64,000 nt of DNA from Taeniopygia guttata (GCF_048771995.1 NC_133027.1:59023501-59087500); one strand, 5' to 3'; counted from the first letter of the stretch, positions 33,539 through 46,172 are shown. Notes: generated from the sequence alone by a model not told the origin. Program-made: numbers and translations.

Positions 33539-36500
33539 GAGTGATGGTACCATGAAATGAGGGGAGCAGAAGTCTGATATGCCACAGGAGCTTGTGCCCT
33601 GGGGACAGTCTCTGTGTCAGCTTGACCCTGTTCCTCATCATTTGTTCTGTACCTCCTACAAGACAGAAGGGATAACCAACACAATGCCATTTCTCTAAGC
33701 AGCTAGACAAGAGGGAATTGTGGAAAACTGCAAGGCATTTGCAAGCCAGTTGCTGCCCTGGAAGGCAGACATCCCAGGAAGCCTTCAGGAAGCAGCCTGG
33801 GAGCAATCCCTGCCTTCTCCCCAGTGCAAGTGTTCCCCTGGGGGCTTTCCTGTGTCCCCTCAGCCTTGCAGTACTATGTTCTCCTCTCCCCTACCTGAGC
33901 TAGCTGTCTCTGCTTTGTAACCAGGTTCCTGGTGAACTTTTAAATGAATTTCTGGGAGATTTTCATGGGACGGTCCCAGAGGCAGCATGACAGTCAGTGG
34001 TGCCTGTAATTTCCCATAAAAGCAGCTGTATGAAGCAGAAATCCTGACACACAACCACTTGGACTAACGTGTCTCACTTTCACCATTCCAGTGTAGCCAT
34101 GAGGGTAACAAAAAGACAGAGCTGATGCTCAGACAGTGTTTGAGGGTAGTGTATGCCCAGGGCCAAAAAGGGGTAATGTTTTCAAGACTGGATCACTAAT
34201 GCAGAGGAGGCCAGGAGGCTACAGCTCCAAGGAAAATCTGCTAAGTGAAGATGGAGAGAGAGGGAAACATTATTTATTCAGAGGAAGTTTTCTTAGCCCA
34301 AATTACATTTATTTTTTAATCTCCCCGATAATGTTTTCATTATCATGTCATGAGCATGATTAAGAATTTGAAGGACAAATATGACATGTCCATTATTCTG
34401 GAGCTGACATGAACTCTTCTAAACTAGAGTATTTGCTGAATAATCTTGAAAATAGCATTATTTTCTTTGGCATAAGTCTCCCTGCTGGGAAAATGCTTTT
34501 ATTGGATTTTTGCATAATCTGTCTTGATCCTGCAATTGGATTCCAGCTTGTACATCCTCTCTCCTCCTCAGAGGAGAGCCAGTTAATGCCTCACAGATGC
34601 AAGGGGGGAACCTGCATCAGTATGAATGATGTGGCAAAGGCTGGGCATATTGCTTACAGTTCCTCATACAAAAGGATATTTAATTTAAAAATTCCAAACA
34701 AACAGACAAATCCTTCGAGCCATTATTGGCACCAGTATGTAGAAAGTAGGCTCATATTCATTCTGGACTCATTAATCATGGCAGTATAATGTCTATGTTG
34801 AAATTACTATTTTGTTTTCTTTCGCTCATAGGCAACAGTTGCTCATGAAGAGAACAGATAAAATACTTCTTTCTGTAAATATCCCTTGAAGCGTCTTAAG
34901 GTTCTGGACATTCCTGTTATTAGTTATTTATTTTTCCAATAGAAGAGGCATCATCACATTTTGTTTTCTCTTTCCAGTTGAGAGCTTGGATCACTTGGGT
35001 AGCATCAAACCTAACAATCTAAGCAGATGAGATGATTTTGCTTAAAATTTCTCAAAATCCTACTTTCAGTTTTGACCAATGTACAGGGAACACAGTGATG
35101 ATGTGCTATGACAAAGCAACCTGCCATACTTCTATATTGTACGACAGAAACCAGGAACCTTGGCATACCACTGAAAAAACAAGACTTGAATTTTGAATTG
35201 TAAACTAGGAAAGGTAATGATTATGTATTCACATTGAGAGACAAAGTAAAATTAGCAGGAAAGTGGTGATGGGTGGCACTGACAAGGAGCAAGAAGCAGA
35301 AGAGTACAGCTGGAGGACTGCAGGAACAGAGACCAACATGCATCAAGTGATGTAAGATTGCTGCTACTGGAAACAGAATGTTTATTATGACACACTTGGA
35401 ATTAGGAAAAAAACTCAGAGAGGCTCCAGAGTCTGCAAGTCCAGAAAAAGATTTAAATTAGTTTAAAAAAAAAAAAAAAGAAAAGAAAAAAAAGAGTGCT
35501 TTTATTGAACATGAATTTGTGACCTGTTTGCAGGAATGCGGATAATATGGCCACTGTGGCTTCCCAAGGATGAGATGCTCTTTAAAGAATATGTTCATAC
35601 ATACATATGAACATTTGAAATAATAGTATCTTCATTTTAAAGACAAGCTCATAGCTTTAACATAACACCAATGGGCCAAAGATAGTGTGAAGCTAGTACT
35701 TTCCTTTCTGCAAGAAGAAAGACAGGTAAGAGGGTTTTTAAAAATTTGCTAGAAATAAGAAACAGGAAAGTGTATGGTTAACTAATAATGATCTTTGAAG
35801 TGTAAAGAGCAATTTTTCTGCTCATTACCAATTTTCTTAAGGAAGACACCCAAACCCCCTACCTGGCTCCTACTCTAAATATAGCACACAGACCTAAGTT
35901 TAGAAGGTTATGTTTGAATTTTAAATGGATTAGACTGAGATATTAATAATTCCTCAGCTTAGAAGAGCCTAAAAGAGACTGTCAAGTGAGCAGCGCTGAG
36001 GTTAGATTGTTTTAATGTTCCAGGGAAAAATCTGCAGCTCTTTCTAATTCTGTTGTAATCTCAAAATGTAACCAAACAATAACAGAGTCTCCCTAAATTG
36101 AGAAGATACTCTGGCTTTGAAGCAGAGAGGAGGAAGACTAAACAGAGGGAGTATTACTGGCGATGCTTGGAGAATTAATATTTTTCAGCCCTTCTTAAGT
36201 CAGTGCTCTGGACTGGAGGAGCAGATGGACATTTGTGTACTCCGTGTGCACACATACGTGTGTGCATACATGCACCCTCCTTCTGGCAAGGACGTGCTCA
36301 GGCTCTGTCCCCTCTCTGAACCTGGGGACAGGGAACTTCATCAGCTGCACTGAAGCTCAAACAATTGCTTCCTCTTGGCCTTGCACTTCCCTGGCGCAGC
36401 TGGAACACGGCGTGCAGGGATGTGCCGGTGTTTCCGCCGCGCTGAAATTCCTCTGCCACCTGCTTATCAGCTCACGGGTCTCTCTGGCAGCGCTGCCGCT

Positions 36501-36673
36501 GTGTGGGGGACACAAAATATCCTCTCCAGGCGTATTTTCCCTGGTTTATCTGCTCCTGCCAGCTTCGAGATTTGGTGCCTTTCAGTGCTCTGCAGCCCAC
36601 GCATGCAAAAGGCTCTGCTCTCCGGGACAAGCTCCTGACCCTTTCTTTGGCTTTCCAAGTGCAGCCGCTGGGT

Positions 36674-36849
36674 GCGGGGATGCTGTCGGGAGATGCTACC
36701 CGGGGATGCTGCCCGGGGATGATGCCCGGGGATGCTGCCCGGGGGATGCTGCCCGGGGATGCTGCCCGGGGGATGCTGCCGGGGGATGCTGCCCGGGGAT
36801 GATGCCCGGGGATGCTGCCGGGGGATGCTGCCCGGGGGATGCTGCCGGC
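36674..36849. repeat. GC-rich minisatellite, ~15-bp unit
   Basis: About eleven to twelve copies of GGGGATGCTGCCCGG and variants (GATGAT, one extra G), head to tail. The unit length is near a multiple of three, so several frames stay open across it and produce Gly/Cys/Pro/Asp-rich open frames on both strands. These are not taken as genes. The array is flanked downstream by the short motif shared with 30967-31003. Confidence 0.9.
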
Positions 36850-37224
36850 TGCACTGGTGTGACGGCACCATCTAGTGCTGTCCCTGCACACCGCCGCTGC
36901 ATGCTCGGCCGGGAGGAGGCTCAGCTGGGGGCTTCTCTCAAAAACCAACCGAAAGGAAAAATCGACCCAGGCTGCACCTTCCGTGTGTGTAGAACCGTAT
37001 CTCCTGCTTCGTAACACCTCCAAAGGTGGAGAAATCTGTGTGGTAAAGGCAGAAACTTTTAGCTGTTTTCTTCCCAGCTAGCTGAAATTCCACCCAGCTC
37101 TGGCATCTGTTGAAGAATAAAAAGCAGGACAGAGTGTTAGCTTGCATTAGTGATGTATGTGAACAAAACACACATGTGAAATGATGAGCTGCTTTAGAGG
37201 GCTCTGAAGGGAAAATGCAAGTCC

Positions 37225-37450
37225 AGTTCTAGATCACTGCTGTTTTTGGAGCCTGAAAGTCTTCAGAGTGAGCTGCAAGCCACACGAAATGTGTAGACCA
37301 GGCTTCTGAGCTGGGAGGCAAGGATACACCAGCTTATCCCAAAAGCCTTTGGCAGCAGATCCAGCAGAAACTGGGCTGCCGAGGCTCTCCTTCTTCCCAG
37401 GGTGATGGAGGGGACACCTGCAGCATGAGGCAAGGGAAGCTGAGCAAGCA
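37225..37450. repeat. Dispersed repeat, copy A (shorter)
   Basis: It aligns in the same orientation with copy B at 42024-42448. Shared landmarks are AGTTCTAGATCACTGCTGT, the 'gtagaccaggc' block, GCCTTTGGCAGCAGA and GGTGATGGAGGGGACACCTG. Copy A is about 200 bp shorter internally. Flanks outside are unrelated. The family is unknown to me; since a retroviral pol fragment lies between the two copies, they could be LTR remnants of one element (inference). Confidence 0.7.
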
Positions 37451-38299
37451 CTGGAGTCATTAAGCCAAGGTGAAGTGGCAATGCCTTCAAAGACATTCAG
37501 CCTGTTTGCAGATACACCCAGTACATACCATACATTGTAAAAACCAGAGCAGAACCTCAGTGAAAATAAAGGTAATGAAGGAGGAAAGGAGCCAGCCTGT
37601 CTCTGTGTGAAAAGGAGAAAGCAAACTGGGGAAATAGAGAAGCACCGAGTCTAAGTGGTTGTGGTAAATGTATTTAGACAAAGAGCAAACTTTAAGTCAG
37701 TTAAATGTACAGACAACACCTGTTTTACTTCAGTTAGCTGAGTTTCATTTTCATAATAATCCCCTGTGATTCATACCCAGGGATGGTGGTGACAAAGTAC
37801 AAGTTCCAAAAAAGTAACGACCAAGGCAGAGGGTTTTAGGGATGTGGTCTCTTAGGCACCTGCATGGCAAGTAGCAACTAGCAGCAGGTTACGAAGGCCT
37901 GACAGTTGCTGCCAAACCACTCTCTGCATCTGTTCCCTGTATAGCTGATACAGAGGTCAGTCCTCTTAATGGTGGATGCAACTGTCAATGTGAAAGAAAC
38001 ATTTTTCATGACCTAGCACTGGGGGCAGATCAGATAAGGTTTGCTTTCATCTGTCAGGGACTTGACTATACATTTACTTGTCTATTCCAAAGCGTGAACT
38101 GTAGTCCTAGCATATGTATAGCTCATGCTACATTGCCCGAAGAGCTGGAAATGTTAAAATTTCCACAAGAGGTCACTGTGAGGCAGTGCATCAGTGGTGG
38201 AGGAGGAGGATGCTTCAGGAAATCTGTAAAGACTATGGACACTTGGGACAACACAGCCACAGTCAGCTGGGGTAGAGATACCAGCAGAACAGGAACAAG

Positions 38300-38660
38300 A
38301 GCCCAGTCACTAATTCATCTTTTGGGGACTCAGATGGACAGGTGGGAGACAAACAGGTGCTACAAGAAATCCAAAGGTTATCCCTGTCCCAGAATAAGAA
38401 ATTAGCTATGAGCTGTGCCAGAGACTAGGAGCAGGCATATTCCAGGATTAAGTATAATAATCTGACTACTCCATAATTTGCTGAAGAAAAATGCAATCTG
38501 GGAATGGATCCCCCAACATAAGAAGACCCTAGCGCTCTTGAAGGAAACCATAAATGTGTTTCAGTCACTGGGACTCATCTGCCCTGCATGGCCCCCCTCA
38601 CTGTACATCCAGGTAGGAGAGAAGGGATATGGCTGAAAACTAGAGCAAGAGTGACTGCCT
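38300..38660 (+). mobile_element. Decayed retroviral pol fragment (fossil)
   Basis: Translation on the + strand shows a pattern typical of the region between reverse transcriptase and RNase H in class I (gamma-like) endogenous retroviruses: a LLKKN...WEW block, then a helix with KKTLALLKE, then a ...LGL.CP...VGEKGYG tail. It is clearly broken, with several interruptions, and no gag or env could be recognised nearby. It is probably old, tens of millions of years, judging by decay. Confidence 0.55.
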
Positions 38661-38894
38661 GGACACGTGCAACATCAGGCCACTTTGGGTTCCAAATAGA
38701 ATGCAAGAATGCAATCATATGTGACAATAAGATTCCTATAAAATAATTATGAAAAGAAAAAATATTTTGAATAGGAAGACAGAGATTATTATTTCAGAGG
38801 AAGGTCATGAAGCTGGGCAGTGGGGTCATCATGAAGGCAAGTGCACTTACCCTCTCATAAAGCTTTTTGAAAAGCAAAGAGCATGAGTGTTTAT

Positions 38895-39325
38895 TTCTGT
38901 GGTAAGCATGAGCTGTCTCACTCCCAAAGCTTTTCATACTGCAGTGAAATCTGCATCAGAAAAGGTGGTAGATGTAGCCTCTCCCTAGGCCATTTTCTGC
39001 ATTTGCTTAACTGAGACTTTTTAATCTCCCTCTCTAAGAACTGCTTGGGAAAATAAGATAATCTTGAGAGAGTAAGTTGTCATTAATAAAACTTTCATAA
39101 TTCTCTTCTTTCTGTCAATACACTGGGCATCCATGTGCCCTTTAGAGAGATGCCAGTCTTAGAGAACAGCTGGCAAGGTTGTGGCAGAGTCAGGAGCTTT
39201 ATCCATGAGGTTTCATTCAGGGATGCTGACATTACTCTTTGAAGACCTTGCCTTTTTGTCATGGCCATAAAAAGCAATGTCTTTAATGCTCAGTGTAGCT
39301 ACATATGTGCTCCATGCCATGGTCT
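38895..39325 (+). pseudogene. Diverged copy of the AKAP12 terminal-exon region
   Basis: It aligns collinearly and in the same orientation with 28940-29365, at an offset close to 9970 bases. Shared blocks are AAGAACTGCTTGGGAAAA, GCATCCATGTG, GAGAGATGCC, TTAGAGAACA, CAGGAGCTTTAT and GAAGACCT. Identity by eye is about 70-75%. The copy includes the sequence upstream of the acceptor as well as the exon, so it arose from genomic DNA and not from a spliced mRNA. The splice acceptor is not kept in the copy. It is non-coding like its parent. Confidence 0.75.
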
Positions 39326-39719
39326 GCACAACAGAGCCAAGATCATGGAAGATATCTCAACCCACTCCCCTCATGGAGGACATCAAGGATTCCTCTGCCT
39401 CCGTCTCCCTTTTCCTATCATGAGATAGGACAGAAACAGGGGTGTGTCCTGCACATGCTCTCAAGTGAAAGGGAAAAATAAAGCTGAAATTAGAGAAGAC
39501 TGGGTAAGAAGAGGAGAAAATCACATTCTGTTTAGTGGCTGCAGTGGTTGAAATACTTGTTTCTGTTATGCCAACTGAACAGGCAGTGTCCCACGCCTGC
39601 ACTCTCCAGCAGTAGTTACACTGACATTCTACAGCTTCCCTCTTCCTTCTGCAGCTCTTTTGCAGACCCATTCTGGTGAGAGGCGACCACTCTGTTTCTC
39701 TCCCAACCTTAACCCTAAT

Positions 39720-39945
39720 CCTCATCCTGGTTCTGGCTAGGATAGAGTTAATTTCCTCCCTAGCAGCTGGTACAGTGCCATGTGTTTGTGCTCAGTGTGT
39801 GAATAATGTTGATAACACAGCGATGATGTAGTTGTTGCTGAACAGTGCTTACCCCAAGTCAAGGACATTCCAGTTTCCCTTGCTCTGCCAGTGAGGAGGA
39901 GCATGAGAAGCTGAGGGGGAGCATGGCCAGGACATAAACAGGTCT
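39720..39945 (+). mobile_element. Avian endogenous-retrovirus LTR fragment (fossil)
   Basis: The stretch with CTGGTTCTGGCTAGGATAGA, CTAGCAGCTGGTACAGTGCC, ATAATGTTGATAACACAG and GCTCTGCCAGTGAGGAGGAG matches a widespread bird LTR that I know from avian genomes (ERVL/ERVK-type, exact subfamily uncertain). Only its first part is recognisable; the remainder and any internal region are absent. It is an old solo fragment. Confidence 0.6.
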
Positions 39946-42023
39946 GAGAGTGCTGGGGTTGTGGCCTTCTTGACAGACCCAGCATGGCTGCTGCAGTGAA
40001 TGACTTTGCCATCAAAGTCCCTGTCAGAGGCAATGCCATTCCTGGACCTGACCATTGCTTCTGCAGGTGCTTGAGTTCCCTGGGATCTCCTTTGGGTTTC
40101 TGAGAGCTCGAGCAACTTGCCCATGTAATCTTAACACATTTCCTGCTGCAGGACGATACCAAAATGCAGCTTCATGGTCCCATCAGACACTGAAAAAGAA
40201 TTTTGCCACCCAGCTGGTAGGTTTAAACTCAGACTGAGGAACTGACCTTGTCTACAGCACTTTGGAATCTGGCACTTCTGCAAAACTGCCTGCTTCACTT
40301 CAGGCAGAGCAGTTCAGCTCTGTACAGGAGACCTCTTGAAGCCTGGAGCGTCACTACTTTGGAAACCCTGGTTATGCTCAGTGGCAGAGATATCAGTGCT
40401 AAGTGCCACTGTCATTGTATCTCTATTTCCCAGCTCTCACAGCCACGTTTAATCATGTTCCTTGACAGCAATAGGAAATAGATGTGCTCATTTCTCATGT
40501 AAGAGTCACCACAGAGGTGTGGCTCTGCAAGGGAGTACCGCTACTGGCAGCTGCATGACAGAACAAATAAATCCTCTTGGCAGCAGCAGCTGCACTTTTT
40601 TCCTCTCACCATGCAAAATCTCAGCTCCTGTAAGCACTCTCAAGGAGCCCACCAGCACGGCCAGATGTAGAGTAAACCATCAGCTCACACTCCCTTGCAG
40701 TTGTATCAGAAGTAGGGAGATGTTTTCTATGACATTGTAACACTAGATGACTTTCTCATGGGTCTACCGTTGATACAGGAACTGATGACTTTTAATTTCT
40801 ATAGGTCAACTTCTTTTTAGAAGCACAAAACATCTCCTTAAGAAGAAAGAGAAGCTATCTATGGTGGGAGGAAGCGTGGAAAAAGCATGAATACAGCCAT
40901 CATTTCCAAATTCCTGGTATGCTCTTTTAAGACACAAATGCAAATCCCAAGCTAAGAGATTTCTGATCCTTTAGCTAATGAGAACTGAAGACAGTGCTCC
41001 CATTCCCTGGGACAAGTGTTCCACTCTTCTTGGAGAAACAGTTAATATAATGTAAAAAATCCCAAAGCAAAACATAAAAAATCCCAAAGCGCAACAAAAA
41101 AACCCAAACTCCACCCCAAAACAGGAAAGGTGGTGTCTTTACTGGTGTGATCACAGCTTAGGTAGCTGCTTCCTGAGTAACTGCTCAGTTCTTTCAGACT
41201 CTCCATTTAGTCTGAGCTGCTGTTTCACCACGTTGGCTTTCCACTCTGTGTGGCACAGATCTGCACACAGATGAAAGCTGATCCATATTTCAGCTGATTC
41301 CTTCTGCTGATTTTTGCTTTTGCTTCACTTGCAGCAGATGAACTCAGAAAAAAACTGATGACATTGTGGCCCTTTGCCCTGAGACATTTCCTACAAGACA
41401 GGAAAGTGATGCACAGAAACACATCCTTCAAGTCATGCCTGTAGTATGGTTTTTTTAAAATTAATATCATACTACAGTTTTATTAAAAAGGGCATGAAAA
41501 TTTTGAACATTAATAAACTCAGTGAACAAGGATGAAGTTTCTACAAATGTTCTCTTTCAGTTCTTGTGCACAAATCGGGACTTGTTCTGGGTCCCATTCT
41601 CTTATCAGTGCCTCAAAATGAGATTAAAAAAAAAATAATTCTGCATAAGAATAAGATTATTGTTATTGAAAAATTACTACTCTATATTCTGTGTATATGT
41701 CTGTCTGTGGACAGCTGTGTGCCAGCAGCTGGAGCGATGCTGGTTTGGCAATGGGGCAGCCCTTCCTTAACTCATCAGCTGCCAATCACATGCTTTGAGT
41801 GACTATGTCGCTTCACATTATCTGAGCACTACTGTTGGGGTGGAAGGACCTGGCCTTCCACATTTTCCAGACTTTACCCTTTTATAGGACACTCAGGAAA
41901 GGCCTGCTCCTGCTGGGATGGGAAGAGCATGCTGGCAGTATAACACCAACAGGGAGGCTGTGGCCGGTGTCCATATTCAGGGCTGCCCCTGTCCTTGTTA
42001 ATCTCATGCTGTGTTTGCAGCAG

Positions 42024-42448
42024 AGTTCTAGATCACTGCTGTATTTGGTGCCTGACTCAAGTCAGGAGATGAGAGGTCAGCAGCAGAAACAGGGCCCAGA
42101 TCCAGAGCAACTCTTGCCTGGCTCCTCTTGGTGCTCCCCAAGGTACAGCCCCTGCCGAGGCCCGTGCTGGCAGAAGTGCCCGTGGCCGCAGGAACAGCGG
42201 CACCTGCGCCACAGCCTGCCAGGAGTGACGGCTTAGCAGCATCTGATGAGCCTGGAAGTCTTCGGAGTGAGGTGCCACAAGCCACAGGACAGGTATAGAC
42301 CAGGCCTGCGAGCTGGAAGACAGGAATACACCAGCCTACCCCAAGAGCCTTTGGCAGCAGAGCCAGCAGAAGCCAGGCTGCTGAGGTTCTCCTGCTTCCT
42401 AGGGTGATGGAGAGGACACCTGCAGCGTGAGGCAAAGGAAGGATGAGC
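42024..42448. repeat. Dispersed repeat, copy B (longer)
   Basis: Partner of copy A at 37225-37450, in the same orientation, and about 425 bp long. Its minus strand is open for 169 codons (42028-42537), and the same minus-strand frame is also open in copy A. No known protein resemblance was seen, and the open frame continues beyond the repeat, so coding is unproven. Could be an LTR or an unclassified avian repeat. Confidence 0.65.
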
Positions 42449-45400
42449 ACCCTCACCCTCAGCCAGGCAAGTCTCTTGCTCATAAGCATGTCTTCAGTCA
42501 GTTCCTGAGTCAATGAACGTGTGAATTGTTGAAGCAATACATTGAAAGATCAGACTAATTTGTCAAAAGTGGATTGAACCCTGGTTTGACTTACCTAATA
42601 AGCTCATGAAATAATGCTTGATTGACAGAGTACATTGCTCTGTGAATTTGAGAGACCCAAACACAGGATGGCAATATATAAAATAATTCACTGCTGAAAC
42701 TGGAATTGCACAATACAGTAGCAACAAAATAGAAAGTGCTTCAACCATATTGATGAGAGATTAAGGATAGAAGGAAACAATGGATTGATCAGGAACTCCC
42801 TTAGACAGTGTATGAGCAGCTTCAAAATGAGTCCTGACACTGTCAGCAGATTGGATATAGGCAGTGGATCTGTGCTGAGGCATGCTGGAGTGCTGGGTAC
42901 TTCCTCCACACTCCACAGAGCAGTACAGTAAGTGAACATTTGTGTTAACTTTCATTTTGTGGCTCTGCTCCTCTCCTCCCTGAGCAGATTTCCTAAGGTT
43001 CCAGGAAGGCTTCAGCTTTGGCCAAGGCAATAGGCATGGACTGAATATGAGGAAGCCTGCAGGCAGCTCCTTTGGCACTAAAACACTGGCACCTCAAGGA
43101 ATGACAGCTGCTCCAAGGCCATGTTGAGCTCTGCACCTTGGCACGCGTCAGCTGTTCAAAAGCAGAGATGCACCAACATCACAGCACCATGGCTATACTG
43201 CAGAGGAAATGTGTTATGTAGTTTTGGCTAAATTTCATCTAAGTATGTCCTTCGTAATGGCAGACTTGATAGAAGCCCATATTTAAGGACAGTGAATTTC
43301 TCTTATTTCTAGAGATGATCGCAAATAATTTGGCAAATACACATTAATGGTGTTAGAAAAGATTTCTTGCTTCATTCTGCTTTGTTCTAATCTTGCTATG
43401 AGTGGGATTTCATTATCTAGTGACAATGGACATTTTTACAGACAAAAGCAAGTGAACAAAACAAGAGCTGTAGAAATGGAAACATTCTGTCTCAAAGTAA
43501 CAGCTGGGCTATTTGAACAACCAGCCTCCATCACCACTGGTAGTTTGCCACCTAGATTTCATTAACCAAAGTATGCTGCTGTAATTAACAGTGTAACATT
43601 TACAGTTTTGAAGTAGGAATCTAATTGGTTTTACATTTTTTTTAGTTACCTGGTTACTCCTAATCATTTGCAACTATGAAATATCTTAAAGCACTTGTTG
43701 ACTTTTGGGAAGCAATAAACAAGAGAATCAATGACAGAACCCAAAAATTAACTACCCTTATATGTGTTTACTTTTTAAGATTAAAAGGTGTGGAAATACA
43801 ATCAAAGAAAAACTTAAACTTGGCTAAGAATGAATCAGTTTGATCTTAAAGTGTTTGGGACAAAGATATCAAAAGAATTGTTATTACTCTCTAGAAAGGC
43901 AAAACACCCAAATAAGGTAATCCTCCAGTTAAGCAGATTGGGAAAAAACATTGAGAGACTGTGATGCCACCAGGTACCACAGCACGTGCTTGAGTCTAAC
44001 CAGGTCTCCTTTAAAAAAAAGGTGTAAAATATGTTGTAATGACAAAGAAATTATTTAAAGTAAACAGAATGAAATATATTTTTTTTCCTCTTGCAACTGA
44101 CAACTTTTTGTGACAGGCTGTTATTTTATGGGATTTGGAGCTGAGGAGCCAGCCATATTTTCTAAACATCAAGACAGCAACTGTAGGCTCTGCAGTGTAA
44201 ACAGGAACACAATTTTAAGCATTCAGTGTTTGTAACACAAGCGTCTTCTGATAAATTCTCCCCCTGCTAAAGCAGAATGATTATCAGACCAGTGATGGAT
44301 AAGATACTTGATAGAAAAATATTGACTGCAATGGACTGCAAACTTCACTTTCAGAAGTGATAATCCTCTGTTGGAGCAGAGAGATTTGTAGGTGTTCGAT
44401 ACTTTTGAAGTCAAGGCAGAAATGTCAAGTGACACGCCTAGAAAATTAACTTTGAAGAACTGTTTTTCATTGGAAAAACATGGAGCTGAAATTCCAGCCC
44501 AGCAGTTCCTGCCAAAATGTCTGCTTTCAAGTGGTAGAAAATTCACAACTTCAGCAGGTGAGCACAGTGAATGAGCAATGAGCAACTCAGTCACAAATCC
44601 CCAAGTCAAACATTGAAAACTAAACCCTGGAGTAATCTCTAATTTTAATAATAATTCAGAGGGTTTAAAAAAAGATGCTTGAGCAGAACTGCAGCATTTG
44701 TGCTGCAATTTCCCAAATTCTTGATGCAGCTGTTAATAACCAGAACATACTGTTTCTAATTTGTTGTAAAGGAACAAAACTGCTCATGAAGTTGAAAGGC
44801 AATGACTTAAACATCCCAATAGAGCATCAGACAATAAAAGGGTATTTAAAAGAAACCATTATCATAGCTCAACATATATTAGAACAGTCTCTTTATTGTG
44901 TTTTTTTTTTCTCTTTACCTGACAGTGTTATTTCATAAGAATAAATATTAACAGGTGAAAGTATCTCTGCTGAGCCCGCAATTTCACATTCCTTGTAGCA
45001 GCAGGACCATCATAACCAACTCCTGTCGTGGCTGTTCGTTCCCCGCCTACCCTGCTCCTTCTTGCTGGGCAGCTCACCAGCCTGCAAGGCCACACTGCCC
45101 TCCAGAGGAGCTACCTGCCCAAGTGGGAGTCACCTCTTCCCACCTTCTACATCCCGGATATTGCCAGCAGCAACACTGGCTTCAGTAAGGCTCTTCCCAG
45201 CTCATCCCCATCTCTGCACAATCTGTGACTTGTTCAAAACCTTCTGCAGAGCTAAAATAAGGAACAGGTTCGACAAAAAAATAGCTTCTTTTAAGAGTGG
45301 TTGTTTTTCGCTTGAGTCTGTTCAACATGTGACCTAGCAAACATCATGATGTGCAAACAGTGGAGAAGGAGAAGTGAGAGCAGGAATAATGTCTCACAAT

Positions 45401-46172
45401 AAATGCTGTATTTAAATAAATTCTCACCAGCCACCTGGGGAGTTGAGCTGAACTGCTGTACTTTGCCCCACAGCAGAACTGGTGCTCTGGATTAAAAAAA
45501 AAAAAAAAAAGCATCTAAGCAGTGGTGGCAGCACCTTTAGCAGCTTCAGTCATTTGGGAAATGAACTTGTGACTATCCCCATAACCACAGATACCTCAAA
45601 AGCTGACGTTACCCTGAACTTTTATACCCTGAACCCTATTACTGAAGAATAAGGAAAGGCTTATTCTTTTGTTTTTCTATTCTGAGAGCATTTTGGACTA
45701 AGGAAGACGAAATAAAACCCACATTTAAAGAAATTATACTGGTAGATGAAGATCCTAAAGAAGTTTTAAAATGAGCAGCAATAAAATAATTATATTGTTA
45801 TTTTTTTACCTCATAAAAAGATGTTATTTTTTTACCTCAAAAGACTTCTATACTTTGAAGTCAATTGATTTTAAACCTATTACTCTAATAAAAGAGAGAT
45901 AATAAAATCAATATCACTTACAATAAACTTTACAATAATGATCGCATTATAAGCTGGGAAAAAAATCTAACATGTAGAGACTTTTTGTGCTAAATCCACT
46001 TTAAATTTTAGTAAGCTCATTGTTCACCTGTGTGATGGATGTTTTAGTCTGATAAACAGAATACATTGCTTGGCTTTTAAGCTGATTCAGCAAGAGCTCA
46101 TCCAGGAAGACCGAACACCAGCAACAACCTTTCACCTTCAACTCAATAAATCATATCCCATTTAGTTCAATT

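Larger units (their letters stand above)
31796..46150. other. AKAP12-ZBTB2 intergenic region, repeat-rich
   Basis: No recognisable host gene. Both flanking genes end towards this region. Items I can support inside it are annotated separately: a CR1 tail, a minisatellite, two related repeats, a pol fossil, an LTR fragment and a copy of the AKAP12 terminal exon region. Further low-complexity tracts are an A/G-rich run at 35465-35493, an A17 run at 45494-45510, a 22-bp near-tandem A/C-rich duplication near 41054-41095, and a 26-bp tandem duplication near 45794-45842. Confidence 0.6.

Noticed and set aside
36235-37023. 259-codon + frame and 134/183-codon - frames over the minisatellite
   Set aside because: Created by a tandem repeat with a unit near a multiple of three; the outer parts show no conserved domain.
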